Shown: one piece after another, positions 17,718-25,746 of the stretch
How positions within the stretch are numbered: the first letter of the stretch is position 1
Layout: every line of letters starts with the position of its first letter
DNA from: Vagococcus teuberi
Lineage (GTDB): Bacteria > Bacillota > Bacilli > Lactobacillales > Vagococcaceae
Assembly (NCBI RefSeq): GCF_001870205.1
Contig: NZ_CP017267.1
Location: 174,501-238,500, forward strand
Direction of reading: 5' to 3'
DNA length: 64,000 nucleotides
Translations under genes and position numbers: made by a program
Notes under the pieces: generated by a model
Database searches by the model: none
What the model was told of the DNA's origin: nothing
Seen by the model: only the letters and a program-made list of their open reading frames with translations

Positions 17718-18364
17718 TGAAAAAAGTACAAGTATTATCAAAATTACAACAATGTGGGTTAGTAGCCGTGATTCGTGGAAACTCAAAAGAAGATGGTGTT
17801 AATATTTCAAAAGCAACAGTTGCAGGTGATATTAAAGCCATTGAAGTGGCGTATACGACACCAAATGCGAGTGGTGTGATTGAAGACTTAGTACAAGAAT
17901 ACAAAGAAGATGATTCGGTTGTAATTGGTGCTGGTACCGTTTTGGATGTAACGACAGCTAGATTAGCTATTTTATCAGGTGCCGATTTTATCGTGAGTCC
18001 ATCATTTGCTGCCGATGTAGCTCAAATATGTAATTTGTATCAGATACCTTATTTACCGGGATGTATGTCTATTACTGAAATTAATACAGCATTAGCTTAT
18101 GGAGTTGATATTATTAAAGTGTTTCCTGGAGATATTGTGGGACCACGCTTTATTAAAGACGTGAAAGGACCACTTCCTCATGTGAATTTAATGCCAACTG
18201 GTGGTGTGAGTTTAGATAACATGCAAGAATGGTTTGATAATGGTGTGCTTGCAGTTGGAATTGGCAGCAATTTAACTAAAGGATTAACTGGAGATAATTA
18301 TGACGTGGTGACTGAGAATGCTCAGACTTACGTGAAAAAACTATATGAAATAAGAGGGAACTAG
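17717..18364 (+). CDS. kdgA: 2-keto-3-deoxy-6-phosphogluconate aldolase
   Basis: KdgA splits KDPG into pyruvate and glyceraldehyde-3-phosphate, the last step of uronate breakdown. The protein is a 215-residue class I aldolase of the KDPG/KHG family. Its Schiff-base lysine is Lys134 in IIKVFPG and its catalytic acid/base is Glu43 in IEVAYTTP, in register with E. coli Eda. GAGTV and PTGGV phosphate-binding segments are present. The start is ATG 17717, which shares a base with the preceding stop and has AGAGGA upstream. An in-frame TTG just before it is less likely. Confidence 0.93.
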   Translation: MKKVQVLSKLQQCGLVAVIRGNSKEDGVNISKATVAGDIKAIEVAYTTPNASGVIEDLVQEYKEDDSVVIGAGTVLDVTTARLAILSGADFIVSPSFAADVAQICNLYQIPYLPGCMSITEINTALAYGVDIIKVFPGDIVGPRFIKDVKGPLPHVNLMPTGGVSLDNMQEWFDNGVLAVGIGSNLTKGLTGDNYDVVTENAQTYVKKLYEIRGN

Positions 18365-18365
18365 C

Positions 18366-19379
18366 ATGGGAAAAGTTGTCACATTAGGTGAAATATTAAT
18401 TCGTTATTCAACTGAAAAAGGTCAACACTTAGAAGATAGTTCACGACTTTTTTTCCATTATGGTGGCAGTGAAGCCAATGTGAGTATTGGTCTAAGTGGG
18501 TTATCTCATGATGTGTCACTTTTGTCGGTGGTTCCCAAAAACCCATTAGGTCAAGGAGCATTACAGCATTTTCGTAAATATGGTGTGGCTACCTCAGATG
18601 TTTATTATTCTGGAGACAGACTAGGTGCTTATTTTGTTGAAGTAGGAGCAGGTCCTAGAGCAACAAGTGTGGTATATGACAGAAAGCACTCAAGTTTAGC
18701 AGAACTAACAGAAACGATGTGGGCAGATAATACGATATTTGACGGAGTAGACTTGTTCCATGTGTCTGGTATCACACCTGCTTTAAGTGATGATTTAGTG
18801 ACTATAACATGTGATTTGATGAAACGAGCAAAAGAACGAGGGGTAACAGTTTCTTTTGACAGTAATTATCGTGCAAAATTATGGTCCTTAGAAAAAGCAT
18901 CAGATGTTTATAAAAAAATCTTACCATTTGTTGATATTTTTTCTGCAGGTAAATTAGATGCCATTAATCTACTCGGTGTCACACCGCTTGAGGACGCAGC
19001 TTCAACTGTCGATGAATTGACTTATTATAGTCAAAAAATGCAAGAGATGTATCCAAATATTTCAGTGATTTATTCGACAACACGTGACGTGGTATCAACT
19101 GATGAAAACTATATTCAAGGTAATTTGTGGCACGATGGTCAGCTGTATCAATCAAGAAATTTCCATATACCATATATTGTTGACCGAATTGGCGGGGGAG
19201 ATGCATTTTCTTCTGGTATGCTACATGGGTTACTCACACAAGATGACCCACAACACAGCATAGAATTTGCTACGGGTATGTCTGTATTAAAGCATACCTA
19301 TTCAGGAGATTCGCTATATATTTCAAAAGACGAAGTCGAGCAGTTTATCAATAGTGATTCAAGTAAAATAAATCGTTAA
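18366..19379 (+). CDS. kdgK: 2-keto-3-deoxygluconate kinase
   Basis: KdgK phosphorylates KDG to KDPG for the aldolase encoded immediately upstream (1-base gap). It is a 337-residue PfkB/ribokinase-fold kinase. The N-terminal sugar-binding segment has LGEILIRYST and FHYGGSEANVSIGLSGL, and the C-terminal signature DRIGGGDAFSSGML contains the catalytic Asp. The segment TRDVVSTDENYIQG sits where KDG kinases bind ATP. Confidence 0.92.
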   Translation: MGKVVTLGEILIRYSTEKGQHLEDSSRLFFHYGGSEANVSIGLSGLSHDVSLLSVVPKNPLGQGALQHFRKYGVATSDVYYSGDRLGAYFVEVGAGPRATSVVYDRKHSSLAELTETMWADNTIFDGVDLFHVSGITPALSDDLVTITCDLMKRAKERGVTVSFDSNYRAKLWSLEKASDVYKKILPFVDIFSAGKLDAINLLGVTPLEDAASTVDELTYYSQKMQEMYPNISVIYSTTRDVVSTDENYIQGNLWHDGQLYQSRNFHIPYIVDRIGGGDAFSSGMLHGLLTQDDPQHSIEFATGMSVLKHTYSGDSLYISKDEVEQFINSDSSKINR

Positions 19380-19398
19380 TCGAAAGGATGAGAACAAG

Positions 19399-20202
19399 TT
19401 AACTTTATCGTTAAAAAATAAAGAAACCATAAAACAAGAACGTTCTAGAGAAGGTGAGACGTACTTAGTTTTTAAGAATTATCCCTATCAATTAGGAGAT
19501 TATTTTGAGTTGACTTTAAGTGAACCAAATCAACTAGTTTGGGTACAGATGGATGCAGCGATTGAGCCTAGTTTGATTTATGTAGAGGGTACCAAGTGGC
19601 GCTATCAAGTGATTTTAGATGAAAAGTTAGGTTTAGCTTATTCGCCAAACGTGTTTAAAGGAACTAGACATTTTGTTAAAGCGTGGTTACCGACAATAGA
19701 TGAAATCAACGCCTACAGAAATTTAGCTAAAAATCCGCATGATCAAAAAGATGATTCGAAAGGTTATCCTCATGCCTATGCAAATGTGGAAACACGTAAT
19801 GACTCAACATTCTTTGCTAGAAATGCCATTGATGGAATTGTCGCAAATGAAAATCATGGGTCATATCCATATCAGTCATGGGGAATTAATCAACGAGCGG
19901 ATGCACAAATTACGATTGATTTCGCACGCGAAGTGTTAATTGATAAAGTAGCGCTTGTGTTACGTGGAGATTATCCACATGATAGTTACTGGACACGTGT
20001 GACTTTAGAGTTATCGACAGGAGATGAATATGTACTTGATACAACGAATGCTCTTGATCGTCAGTTTTTTGATATTCCATCAACTGTTGTGACGAGTGTG
20101 ACATTAAAAAATCTCATCAAACATGAGGATGACTCACCGTTTCCAGCGTTAACACAAATTGAAGTATTTGGAAAAGAATATAGCCAAGAGTTTGATTTAT
20201 AA
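19399..20202 (+). CDS. Discoidin-like carbohydrate-binding protein (start codon uncertain)
   Basis: I do not know the function. The frame is open from 19372, and the first conventional start is the TTG at 19510 (230 residues). An excellent AAGGATGA ribosome binding site at 19384-19391 stands seven bases before a TTA codon at 19399, which suggests that a TTG start has changed to TTA. The feature begins there (267 residues). The C-terminal half (about residues 160-260) has F5/8 type C (discoidin)-like features: ARNAIDG, YPYQSWGINQ, ITIDFAREVLIDKVALVLRGD and FPALTQIEVFG. No signal peptide is present, so it is cytoplasmic. Its place behind kdgK ties it to glycosaminoglycan use. Confidence 0.65.
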   Translation, partial: LTLSLKNKETIKQERSREGETYLVFKNYPYQLGDYFELTLSEPNQLVWVQMDAAIEPSLIYVEGTKWRYQVILDEKLGLAYSPNVFKGTRHFVKAWLPTIDEINAYRNLAKNPHDQKDDSKGYPHAYANVETRNDSTFFARNAIDGIVANENHGSYPYQSWGINQRADAQITIDFAREVLIDKVALVLRGDYPHDSYWTRVTLELSTGDEYVLDTTNALDRQFFDIPSTVVTSVTLKNLIKHEDDSPFPALTQIEVFGKEYSQEFDL

Positions 20203-20249
20203 TTTACAAACAGATTGAGATGAACTATAATTTTTTTACCAAAGCTTAT

Positions 20250-20280
20250 ATCCGCAAGATATTTATCTTGTGGATTTTTT
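20250..20280 (+). terminator. Intrinsic terminator before levR
   Basis: ATCCGCAAGAT (20250-20260) pairs with 20265-20275 with one G-U pair and a 4-nt loop, then TTTTTT. It ends the kdgA-kdgK transcript. Confidence 0.8.
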
Positions 20281-20311
20281 AACTAGAAAGTCAGAGTATA
20301 GGATGATACGG

Positions 20312-20455
20312 ATGAATAAAGTGAATTATTTACTGCTTTTAGAACAAGGATTTGAATTAGTCGATACATTAAATGAAGAATCATGTGACTTTGCAACAAC
20401 TCATCATATATCTGGGGTGACAGGGAAGAAACAAATATTGTTAATCACCATCTAA
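20312..20455 (+). pseudogene. Detached N-terminal (HTH) fragment of levR
   Basis: From ATG 20312 the frame reads MNKVNYLLLLEQGFELVDTL, then FATTHHISGVTGKK. This is the beginning of the DNA-binding domain of a LevR-type activator, which normally continues into a KRNxVxxxLNxL recognition helix. Here it shifts into QILLITI and stops at 20453. A one-base loss just after GKK would cause this. The proper continuation (NIVNHHLNNLFKEGELIKI) is in the same numeric frame but only in the second copy of a 50-bp repeat, inside the next CDS. Confidence 0.75.
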
Positions 20456-20533
20456 ACAACTTGTTTAAAGAAGGTAATGAATCAAGAAACAAATATTGTT
20501 AATCACCATCTAAACAACTTGTTTAAAGAAGGT
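20426..20533 (+). repeat. 50-bp direct repeat in the 5' end of levR
   Basis: Bases 20426-20475 recur without change at 20484-20533, a 58-bp period with an 8-bp spacer. 58 is not a multiple of three, so the two copies are read in different frames. The second copy restores the frame of the LevR body and the spacer supplies a new ATG at 20477. Confidence 0.95.
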
Positions 20534-23125
20534 GAATTAATCAAAATTAATTCTAAACCAGTCTATTATTTGCCAAAACAATTGGTCTCAGATTTTTTAA
20601 ATCAAGAATTATCTAAATCTGTTTATGACTCTTTTGAGGAATTATTGGCAGATAAAACCGATGTCTTTGATCAGTTGATTGGCAGTCAAAGTAGTTTGAA
20701 TCATGTGATTAAGCAAGGAAAAATTGCTTTAAGTTATCCACCAAAAGGAATGCCGTTTCTTTTAACTGGGCCAACAGGTTCTGGGAAAACATATTTAGTT
20801 AAGCGCTTTTACGATTATGCAAAACAAATGGATTTATTAGATGAAACAGCACCTTTAATTACGTTTAACTGTGCAGAATATGCAGATAATCCAGAATTAT
20901 TATCTTCTAAATTATTTGGACACAAAAAGGGAAGTTTCACAGGGGCCGATGAGGATAGTAAGGGACTATTAGTATTAGCTGATAAAGGTGTGTTATTCAT
21001 AGATGAAGTCCATCGTTTAACACCAGAAAATCAAGAGAAACTATTTTATTTTATCGATGAGGGAAAATACAAGCCAGTAGGAGAAAATGAAATATGGTCA
21101 CATGCAGATGTGAGATTAATGTTTGCGACAACCGAAACATTGGATGATTACTTGCTGGATACATTCACAAGACGTATTCCGATAGTAGCAAAAGTGCCGT
21201 CACTAGAAAGTCGTGGTATTAGAGAAAAACGTGAATTCTTGTATCATTTTTTTCGACAAGAAGCTTTGTTACTGAAAAAAGATATTTTAATTGAAGATGC
21301 ACTGTTTCATTTTTTATTAGCTTATAAATTTGTTGGAAACGTAGGAGAATTACAAAATTTAATCCGTTACATTTGTGGTAATGCCTTTGTTCGTCAAGGG
21401 TTAGGGGAAGAATTAACGGTTTCGATTAGTGATTTACCTGATAATATGAAAAAAGAAGCGTTTCGAGCAATTGATTTAACGCCAAAAGATAAAATAAAAA
21501 TCACCCCAACTGGGACGGTCATTGACCCAAGTTATCGGTCTATTGCGACGTTTTTTGATGTATTATACGGAGAGCTTGATAGCATTGGCAAACAATATTT
21601 GAGAGAAGAACTCAATTCGCATTACTGGATTAATGTGTCGTTTGAAAAAATAGAGGAACAGTTTAAATCAATTAATAACCGGGCGTTGATAGACAAGCCA
21701 TTAAAAATCAAGTTAGTATCCATGATTGATGAGGTTTGTCGTGTGATGTATGAAACGCACCAAATCGAAGTATTGCCAGAAACACGTGACATTTTATTAT
21801 TATTTATCGAGCTGTTGTTAGCTAGAGAATCAGACAGTGAGTATGCAGTCGATAGAGTAAAACAGTACAATCAATTGTTTAAAGAAAAGCTAGAGTATGT
21901 TACGAATACCGTTGATTTATTTGTTTATTTGTTTAAAGAGATGTCAAATATCGGTCATATTGAATTAAATGAGTGGGACTATTTGATTTTAAATATGATT
22001 TTTACTTATTATCGCCGATTGAAACACAAAGAACAAATCAATGGTGTCATTATTTGCCACGGAAAAAGCACGGCATCTAGTCTAGCGGAAACAACGAATG
22101 CTATGATTGGTCAAAAGGTGTATCAAGGAATTGATATGTCATTAGATGTGAGTTTTAATGAGATTATCGTGAAGCTGCAACGTTACCTTTCCTTGCATGA
22201 AACAGCAAATGGAACAATTATATTAATTGATATTGGTCATACGCACGACTTAAAAGAAGCACTCGAGCACCGAGTAGATGGGTCGATTGTGATTATCAAC
22301 AATGTCTCAACTCAACTAGCATTAGATGTTGGTTTTAGAATTGTGAATAATGAACATATTGAAATGATTGGGAAAGAATCTTCTCGTCAGCATTTTTCAA
22401 CCTACTCTATGTTCCAACCAGATAAGAAAAAAGTCCCAGCATTAATTATTTCGTGCCAATCAGGTATGGGGACAGCCAAGAAATTACAAGAAGTAATTTC
22501 TGAAAATTTACCTAAAAATACGCCAATTCAACTTGTTTTATCCGATTATGCACATCTGAAAAAAATGAAAACCAATACTACGATGTTTAATCGTTATGAT
22601 ATTATCGGTATTTTAGGCACTGCTGATCCGCAAGTTGACGGTGTGAAATATATTGGGATTGATGATGTGGTATCTGAGGATGGGTACAAGCATTTGGCAA
22701 ACATATTTGAGCTGTATTTGGCCCCATTAGACATTCAACATTTGAATAATGGTGTCATGAAAACTTTGTCATTAGAAAATTTGGTTACGATGTTAAGTAT
22801 TTTAAATCCAGAAAAAACCATTGAGTTAATTTCAGCGATGATTGATTATTGGGAACAAGCTTTTGATATAAAAATTCCGAATAATCTAAAGACAGCATTA
22901 TATATTCATATCAGTTGTATGATTGAGCGTGTGATTACTAGAGAGTATGTTCAAAACACTTTAATGGATGAAGAAGAGTTTAGTGAAAATCACTCGTATT
23001 TTATAAATGTTATTAAACAAGGACTGGAAAAGTTTGAGTCAGTCTATCATGTCTCAGTTGATTTAGGGGAAATATCCTACTTGCATCAATTGTTTCAAGC
23101 AAATCTAATTGGATTTACTTTTTAA
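20477..23125 (+). CDS. levR: Sigma-54-dependent PTS operon activator, LevR family
   Basis: This 882-residue activator should open the sigma-54 promoter at 23203 for the hydrolase and PTS operon. The AAA+ domain has Walker A GPTGSGKT at 98-105, the sigma-54 contact loop GSFTGA at 152-157 (a variant of GAFTGA) and Walker B VLFIDE at 172-177. Regulatory parts follow: a PRD, an EIIA(Man)-like domain beginning INGVIICHGKSTASS, an EIIB-like domain with the CQSGMGTA cysteine loop, and a final PRD. Intact LevR proteins are about 920-940 residues. The missing 35-55 residues are the DNA-binding HTH, left upstream as a separate fragment. The restart ATG at 20477 has AAGAAGG only two bases away. Confidence 0.88.
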   Translation: MNQETNIVNHHLNNLFKEGELIKINSKPVYYLPKQLVSDFLNQELSKSVYDSFEELLADKTDVFDQLIGSQSSLNHVIKQGKIALSYPPKGMPFLLTGPTGSGKTYLVKRFYDYAKQMDLLDETAPLITFNCAEYADNPELLSSKLFGHKKGSFTGADEDSKGLLVLADKGVLFIDEVHRLTPENQEKLFYFIDEGKYKPVGENEIWSHADVRLMFATTETLDDYLLDTFTRRIPIVAKVPSLESRGIREKREFLYHFFRQEALLLKKDILIEDALFHFLLAYKFVGNVGELQNLIRYICGNAFVRQGLGEELTVSISDLPDNMKKEAFRAIDLTPKDKIKITPTGTVIDPSYRSIATFFDVLYGELDSIGKQYLREELNSHYWINVSFEKIEEQFKSINNRALIDKPLKIKLVSMIDEVCRVMYETHQIEVLPETRDILLLFIELLLARESDSEYAVDRVKQYNQLFKEKLEYVTNTVDLFVYLFKEMSNIGHIELNEWDYLILNMIFTYYRRLKHKEQINGVIICHGKSTASSLAETTNAMIGQKVYQGIDMSLDVSFNEIIVKLQRYLSLHETANGTIILIDIGHTHDLKEALEHRVDGSIVIINNVSTQLALDVGFRIVNNEHIEMIGKESSRQHFSTYSMFQPDKKKVPALIISCQSGMGTAKKLQEVISENLPKNTPIQLVLSDYAHLKKMKTNTTMFNRYDIIGILGTADPQVDGVKYIGIDDVVSEDGYKHLANIFELYLAPLDIQHLNNGVMKTLSLENLVTMLSILNPEKTIELISAMIDYWEQAFDIKIPNNLKTALYIHISCMIERVITREYVQNTLMDEEEFSENHSYFINVIKQGLEKFESVYHVSVDLGEISYLHQLFQANLIGFTF

Positions 23126-23146
23126 TAAAGTAAATCCAATTTTTTT
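23111..23146 (+). terminator. Terminator overlapping the levR stop
   Basis: GGATTTACTTT (23111-23121) pairs perfectly with 23127-23137 around a loop that contains the levR stop codon, and a T run follows to 23146. Confidence 0.85.
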
Positions 23147-23167
23147 GGTTACACATCCAATGTCTCG

Positions 23168-23201
23168 TTTTTAAAACGTTATCAATAAAGCGTTTTAAAA
23201 A
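23168..23201. promoter_or_regulatory. Inverted repeat, candidate LevR or CcpA site
   Basis: TTTTTAAAACG (23168-23178) and its complement (23191-23201) form a perfect 11-bp inverted repeat with a 12-bp spacer, ending two bases before the sigma-54 promoter. Bases 23170-23184 match a CcpA cre consensus at 14 of 15 positions. It could be the LevR upstream site or a catabolite-repression site. LevR sites are usually further upstream. Confidence 0.5.
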
Positions 23202-23202
23202 G

Positions 23203-23220
23203 TTGGCACGCTACTTGCTA
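23203..23220 (+). promoter_or_regulatory. Sigma-54 (-24/-12) promoter
   Basis: TTGGCACGCTACTTGCTA fits the RpoN consensus TGGCACGN4TTGC exactly, with the GG of -24 and the GC of -12 correctly spaced. It drives the unsaturated glucuronyl hydrolase and mannose-family PTS genes, and its activator is encoded just upstream. Confidence 0.9.
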
Positions 23221-23256
23221 TATATAAAGTGAGACTAATAAAGGAGAGAAGTGGCG

Positions 23257-24435
23257 ATGATAAAAGAAGATTTATTAAATGCACAACGTTATTATGGATC
23301 AGGATTATTATCTAAAAAAGACATCACAGGTGCATTAGATCATGCAGTGGCTTTAGTAGATGAGAACATTAAAAAATTTGGTGAAACCTATCCAAGTCCT
23401 GCTACTAAAAATGGTTTTTATGAGAAAATGAAAAATATCGAGTGGACAAATGGTTTTTGGACGGGGATGTTATGGCTAGCTTATGAATACACTGGTGACG
23501 AAAAATATCACCAATTAGCTGACAAACATGTCACAGATTTTTTACATCGTATTGAAGAAAAAATAGAAGTTGACCATCATGATTTAGGGTTTCTTTACAT
23601 CCCGTCTTGTGTGAGCGCATACAAATTAACAGGAAATGAAGAAGCTAAAAAAGCTAGCATTTTAGCAGCAGACCAACTGATTTCTAGATACCAAGAAAAA
23701 GGTGAATTCATTCAAGCTTGGGGCGAGTTAGGTGCAGAAGATAATTACCGTTTAATCGTTGATTGCATGTTAAACATCCCACTTCTTTACTGGGCGTCAG
23801 AAGAAACGGGAGATATGACGTATTCAGATATTGCGGACAAGCACTATCAAACAACATTAAAAACAGCGATTCGAGAAAATGCTTCAAGTTTCCATACATT
23901 CTACTTCGACCCTAAAACAGGTGAACCATTAAAAGGCGTGACTCGTCAAGGGTATTCAGACGATTCAAGTTGGGCACGAGGACAAGCATGGATTGTGTAT
24001 GGTATGGCACTTCAATATTATCAAACACACAATGATTACATTGTAGAGGACTTCAAAGCTGTTACAAACTATTTATTAAATCGTTTACCAGAGGATTTAG
24101 TTCCATATTGGGATTTAATCTTTACTGATGGTAGTGGTCAATCAAGAGATTCTTCATCTGGAGCGATTGCGGTATGTGGCATGAATGAAATGTTGAAATA
24201 CTTGCCAGAATCAGATGAATTAGCAATGACGTATCGTTACGCTTCTCATGCAATGTTGGGTAGTTTGATTAAAAATTATACTTACACAGACTTAGAAAAA
24301 GAAAATGGCTTATTAACTCATGGTGTTTACTCATGGCATTCAGGAAAAGGTGTGGATGAAGCGAACATCTGGGGAGACTATTTCTACATGGAAGCCTTAC
24401 TTCGTTTTTATAAAGATTGGACATTATACTGGTAG
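23257..24435 (+). CDS. ugl: Unsaturated glucuronyl hydrolase (GH88)
   Basis: This enzyme removes the 4,5-unsaturated glucuronate from the non-reducing end of disaccharides made by hyaluronate, chondroitin or heparin lyases, using hydration of the vinyl ether. The protein is about 392 residues with an alpha/alpha barrel fold. The two conserved catalytic aspartates are visible in HHDLGFLY and in LIVDCMLNIP, with the substrate-binding W in NGFWTGMLW and the GH88 signature SSWARGQAW. No signal peptide is present, so it works on PTS-imported, phosphorylated or sulfated disaccharides in the cytoplasm. ATG 23257 is preferred, and GTG 23251 is a possible earlier start. It is the first gene behind the sigma-54 promoter. 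Confidence 0.92.
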   Translation: MIKEDLLNAQRYYGSGLLSKKDITGALDHAVALVDENIKKFGETYPSPATKNGFYEKMKNIEWTNGFWTGMLWLAYEYTGDEKYHQLADKHVTDFLHRIEEKIEVDHHDLGFLYIPSCVSAYKLTGNEEAKKASILAADQLISRYQEKGEFIQAWGELGAEDNYRLIVDCMLNIPLLYWASEETGDMTYSDIADKHYQTTLKTAIRENASSFHTFYFDPKTGEPLKGVTRQGYSDDSSWARGQAWIVYGMALQYYQTHNDYIVEDFKAVTNYLLNRLPEDLVPYWDLIFTDGSGQSRDSSSGAIAVCGMNEMLKYLPESDELAMTYRYASHAMLGSLIKNYTYTDLEKENGLLTHGVYSWHSGKGVDEANIWGDYFYMEALLRFYKDWTLYW

Positions 24436-24447
24436 GAGGAAAAAACA

Positions 24448-24948
24448 ATGACAGAACCAAACATTAAAATGGTGCGAATCGACGAACGCTTGATTCACGG
24501 ACAAGGACAATTATGGATTAATTCATTAGGGGCAAATTTAGTCATCGTGGCTAATGACGAGGTATCTACAAGTAGCATCCAACAAACATTGATGAAATCA
24601 TTGATTTCTAAATCAATCGGAATGCGTTTTTTCAGTATTGAAGAAACATGCGACAAGATTCATAAAGCATCACCTAAACAATCGATTTTCCTAGTAGCTA
24701 AAAATCCTAAAGATGTTTTACGTTTAGTTGAAGGAGGCATACCAATCAAAGAATTAAATGTTGGGAACATTCACTTTGCAGAAGGTAAAAAACAATTAAC
24801 TAATTACATTTCACTTGGTGAAGAGGATTTAGCCGCCTTGAAAACATTACACAATGAACACGGGGTACATTTCAATACACAAACAACACCAATGGGCGGC
24901 GACGCTGGTGGTGGGTTAGATTTAAACAAATACGTCGAAGAAAATTAA
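24448..24948 (+). CDS. PTS mannose-family EIIB (glycosaminoglycan PTS)
   Basis: This 166-residue cytoplasmic protein carries phosphate from EIIA to the incoming sugar. The phosphorylated residue is His17 in RIDERLIHGQGQ, the standard mannose-family EIIB motif. Domain content and order (hydrolase, IIB, IIC, IID, IIA, YajC, heparinase) match the pneumococcal hyaluronate-disaccharide and the L. rhamnosus glycosaminoglycan PTS loci. The substrate is therefore inferred to be unsaturated glycosaminoglycan disaccharides. An AGGAGG site precedes the ATG, 12 bases after the hydrolase stop. Confidence 0.93.
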   Translation: MTEPNIKMVRIDERLIHGQGQLWINSLGANLVIVANDEVSTSSIQQTLMKSLISKSIGMRFFSIEETCDKIHKASPKQSIFLVAKNPKDVLRLVEGGIPIKELNVGNIHFAEGKKQLTNYISLGEEDLAALKTLHNEHGVHFNTQTTPMGGDAGGGLDLNKYVEEN

Positions 24949-24966
24949 TCGTTGGAGGTAAAATAA

Positions 24967-25746
24967 ATGGATGCAACATTCGTACAGGCATTATTAGTAG
25001 GGTTATTTGTTTCATTTTGTTTAATCGGTCAGTTAATTGGTATTTATACTAACCGTGCAATCTTTTTATCATTTGGTGTCGGACTTATTTTAGGTGATGT
25101 TCAAACGGGGTTATTAATGGGAGCGACAGCTGAATTAGCCTTTATGGGATTTGGTGTTGGGGCTGGAGGAACTGTTCCACCTAACCCAATCGGACCAGGT
25201 GTTGTTGGGACTATTATGGCAATTGCTTTAAAAGATACAGGAATGGACGTGCCAACAGCATTGTCTTTATCATTCCCATTTGCTGTGATGATTCAATTTG
25301 TGATTACATTTATCTATTCATTAAATGCCGGATCACTTTCTTGGGCAACAAAATCTATCCAAGAAGGAAACTACAAATCATTTAAATTAACATCAAACTT
25401 AACATTTATCGGTTTTGGGGTATTTGGTTTTATCATTGGTTTAGTTGCGACAATGAGTATTGAAGTATTACGTGCTTTTGTTAATATTATTCCTCAAGCA
25501 CTTATTTCAGGATTATCTGTTGCAGGTGGCTTGTTACCAGCTATTGGTTTTGCGATGATTTTAAACGTTATGGTGAAAAAAGAATTCATTCCAGCTATTT
25601 TATTAGGCTATGTGTGTATTTCTTATTTAGCAATGCCAGTTATTGGGTTAGCGTTTGCTGGTGCAATCCTTGCTTTAAACAACTTCTATAACAAAGGTAA
25701 TGAACAAGTAGACGAACAAGAGGAGGTAATCGAAGATGGCATCTAA
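24967..25746 (+). CDS. PTS mannose-family EIIC (glycosaminoglycan PTS)
   Basis: This is the 259-residue membrane channel component. It shows the IIC family segments FLSFGVGLILGDVQTGLLMGATAELAFMGFGVGAGGTVPPNP near the N terminus and GLLPAIGFAMILNVM later, with about seven or eight helices. The final 11 bases overlap the EIID start, so IIC and IID are coupled. It forms the translocation pore with IID. Confidence 0.93.
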   Translation: MDATFVQALLVGLFVSFCLIGQLIGIYTNRAIFLSFGVGLILGDVQTGLLMGATAELAFMGFGVGAGGTVPPNPIGPGVVGTIMAIALKDTGMDVPTALSLSFPFAVMIQFVITFIYSLNAGSLSWATKSIQEGNYKSFKLTSNLTFIGFGVFGFIIGLVATMSIEVLRAFVNIIPQALISGLSVAGGLLPAIGFAMILNVMVKKEFIPAILLGYVCISYLAMPVIGLAFAGAILALNNFYNKGNEQVDEQEEVIEDGI

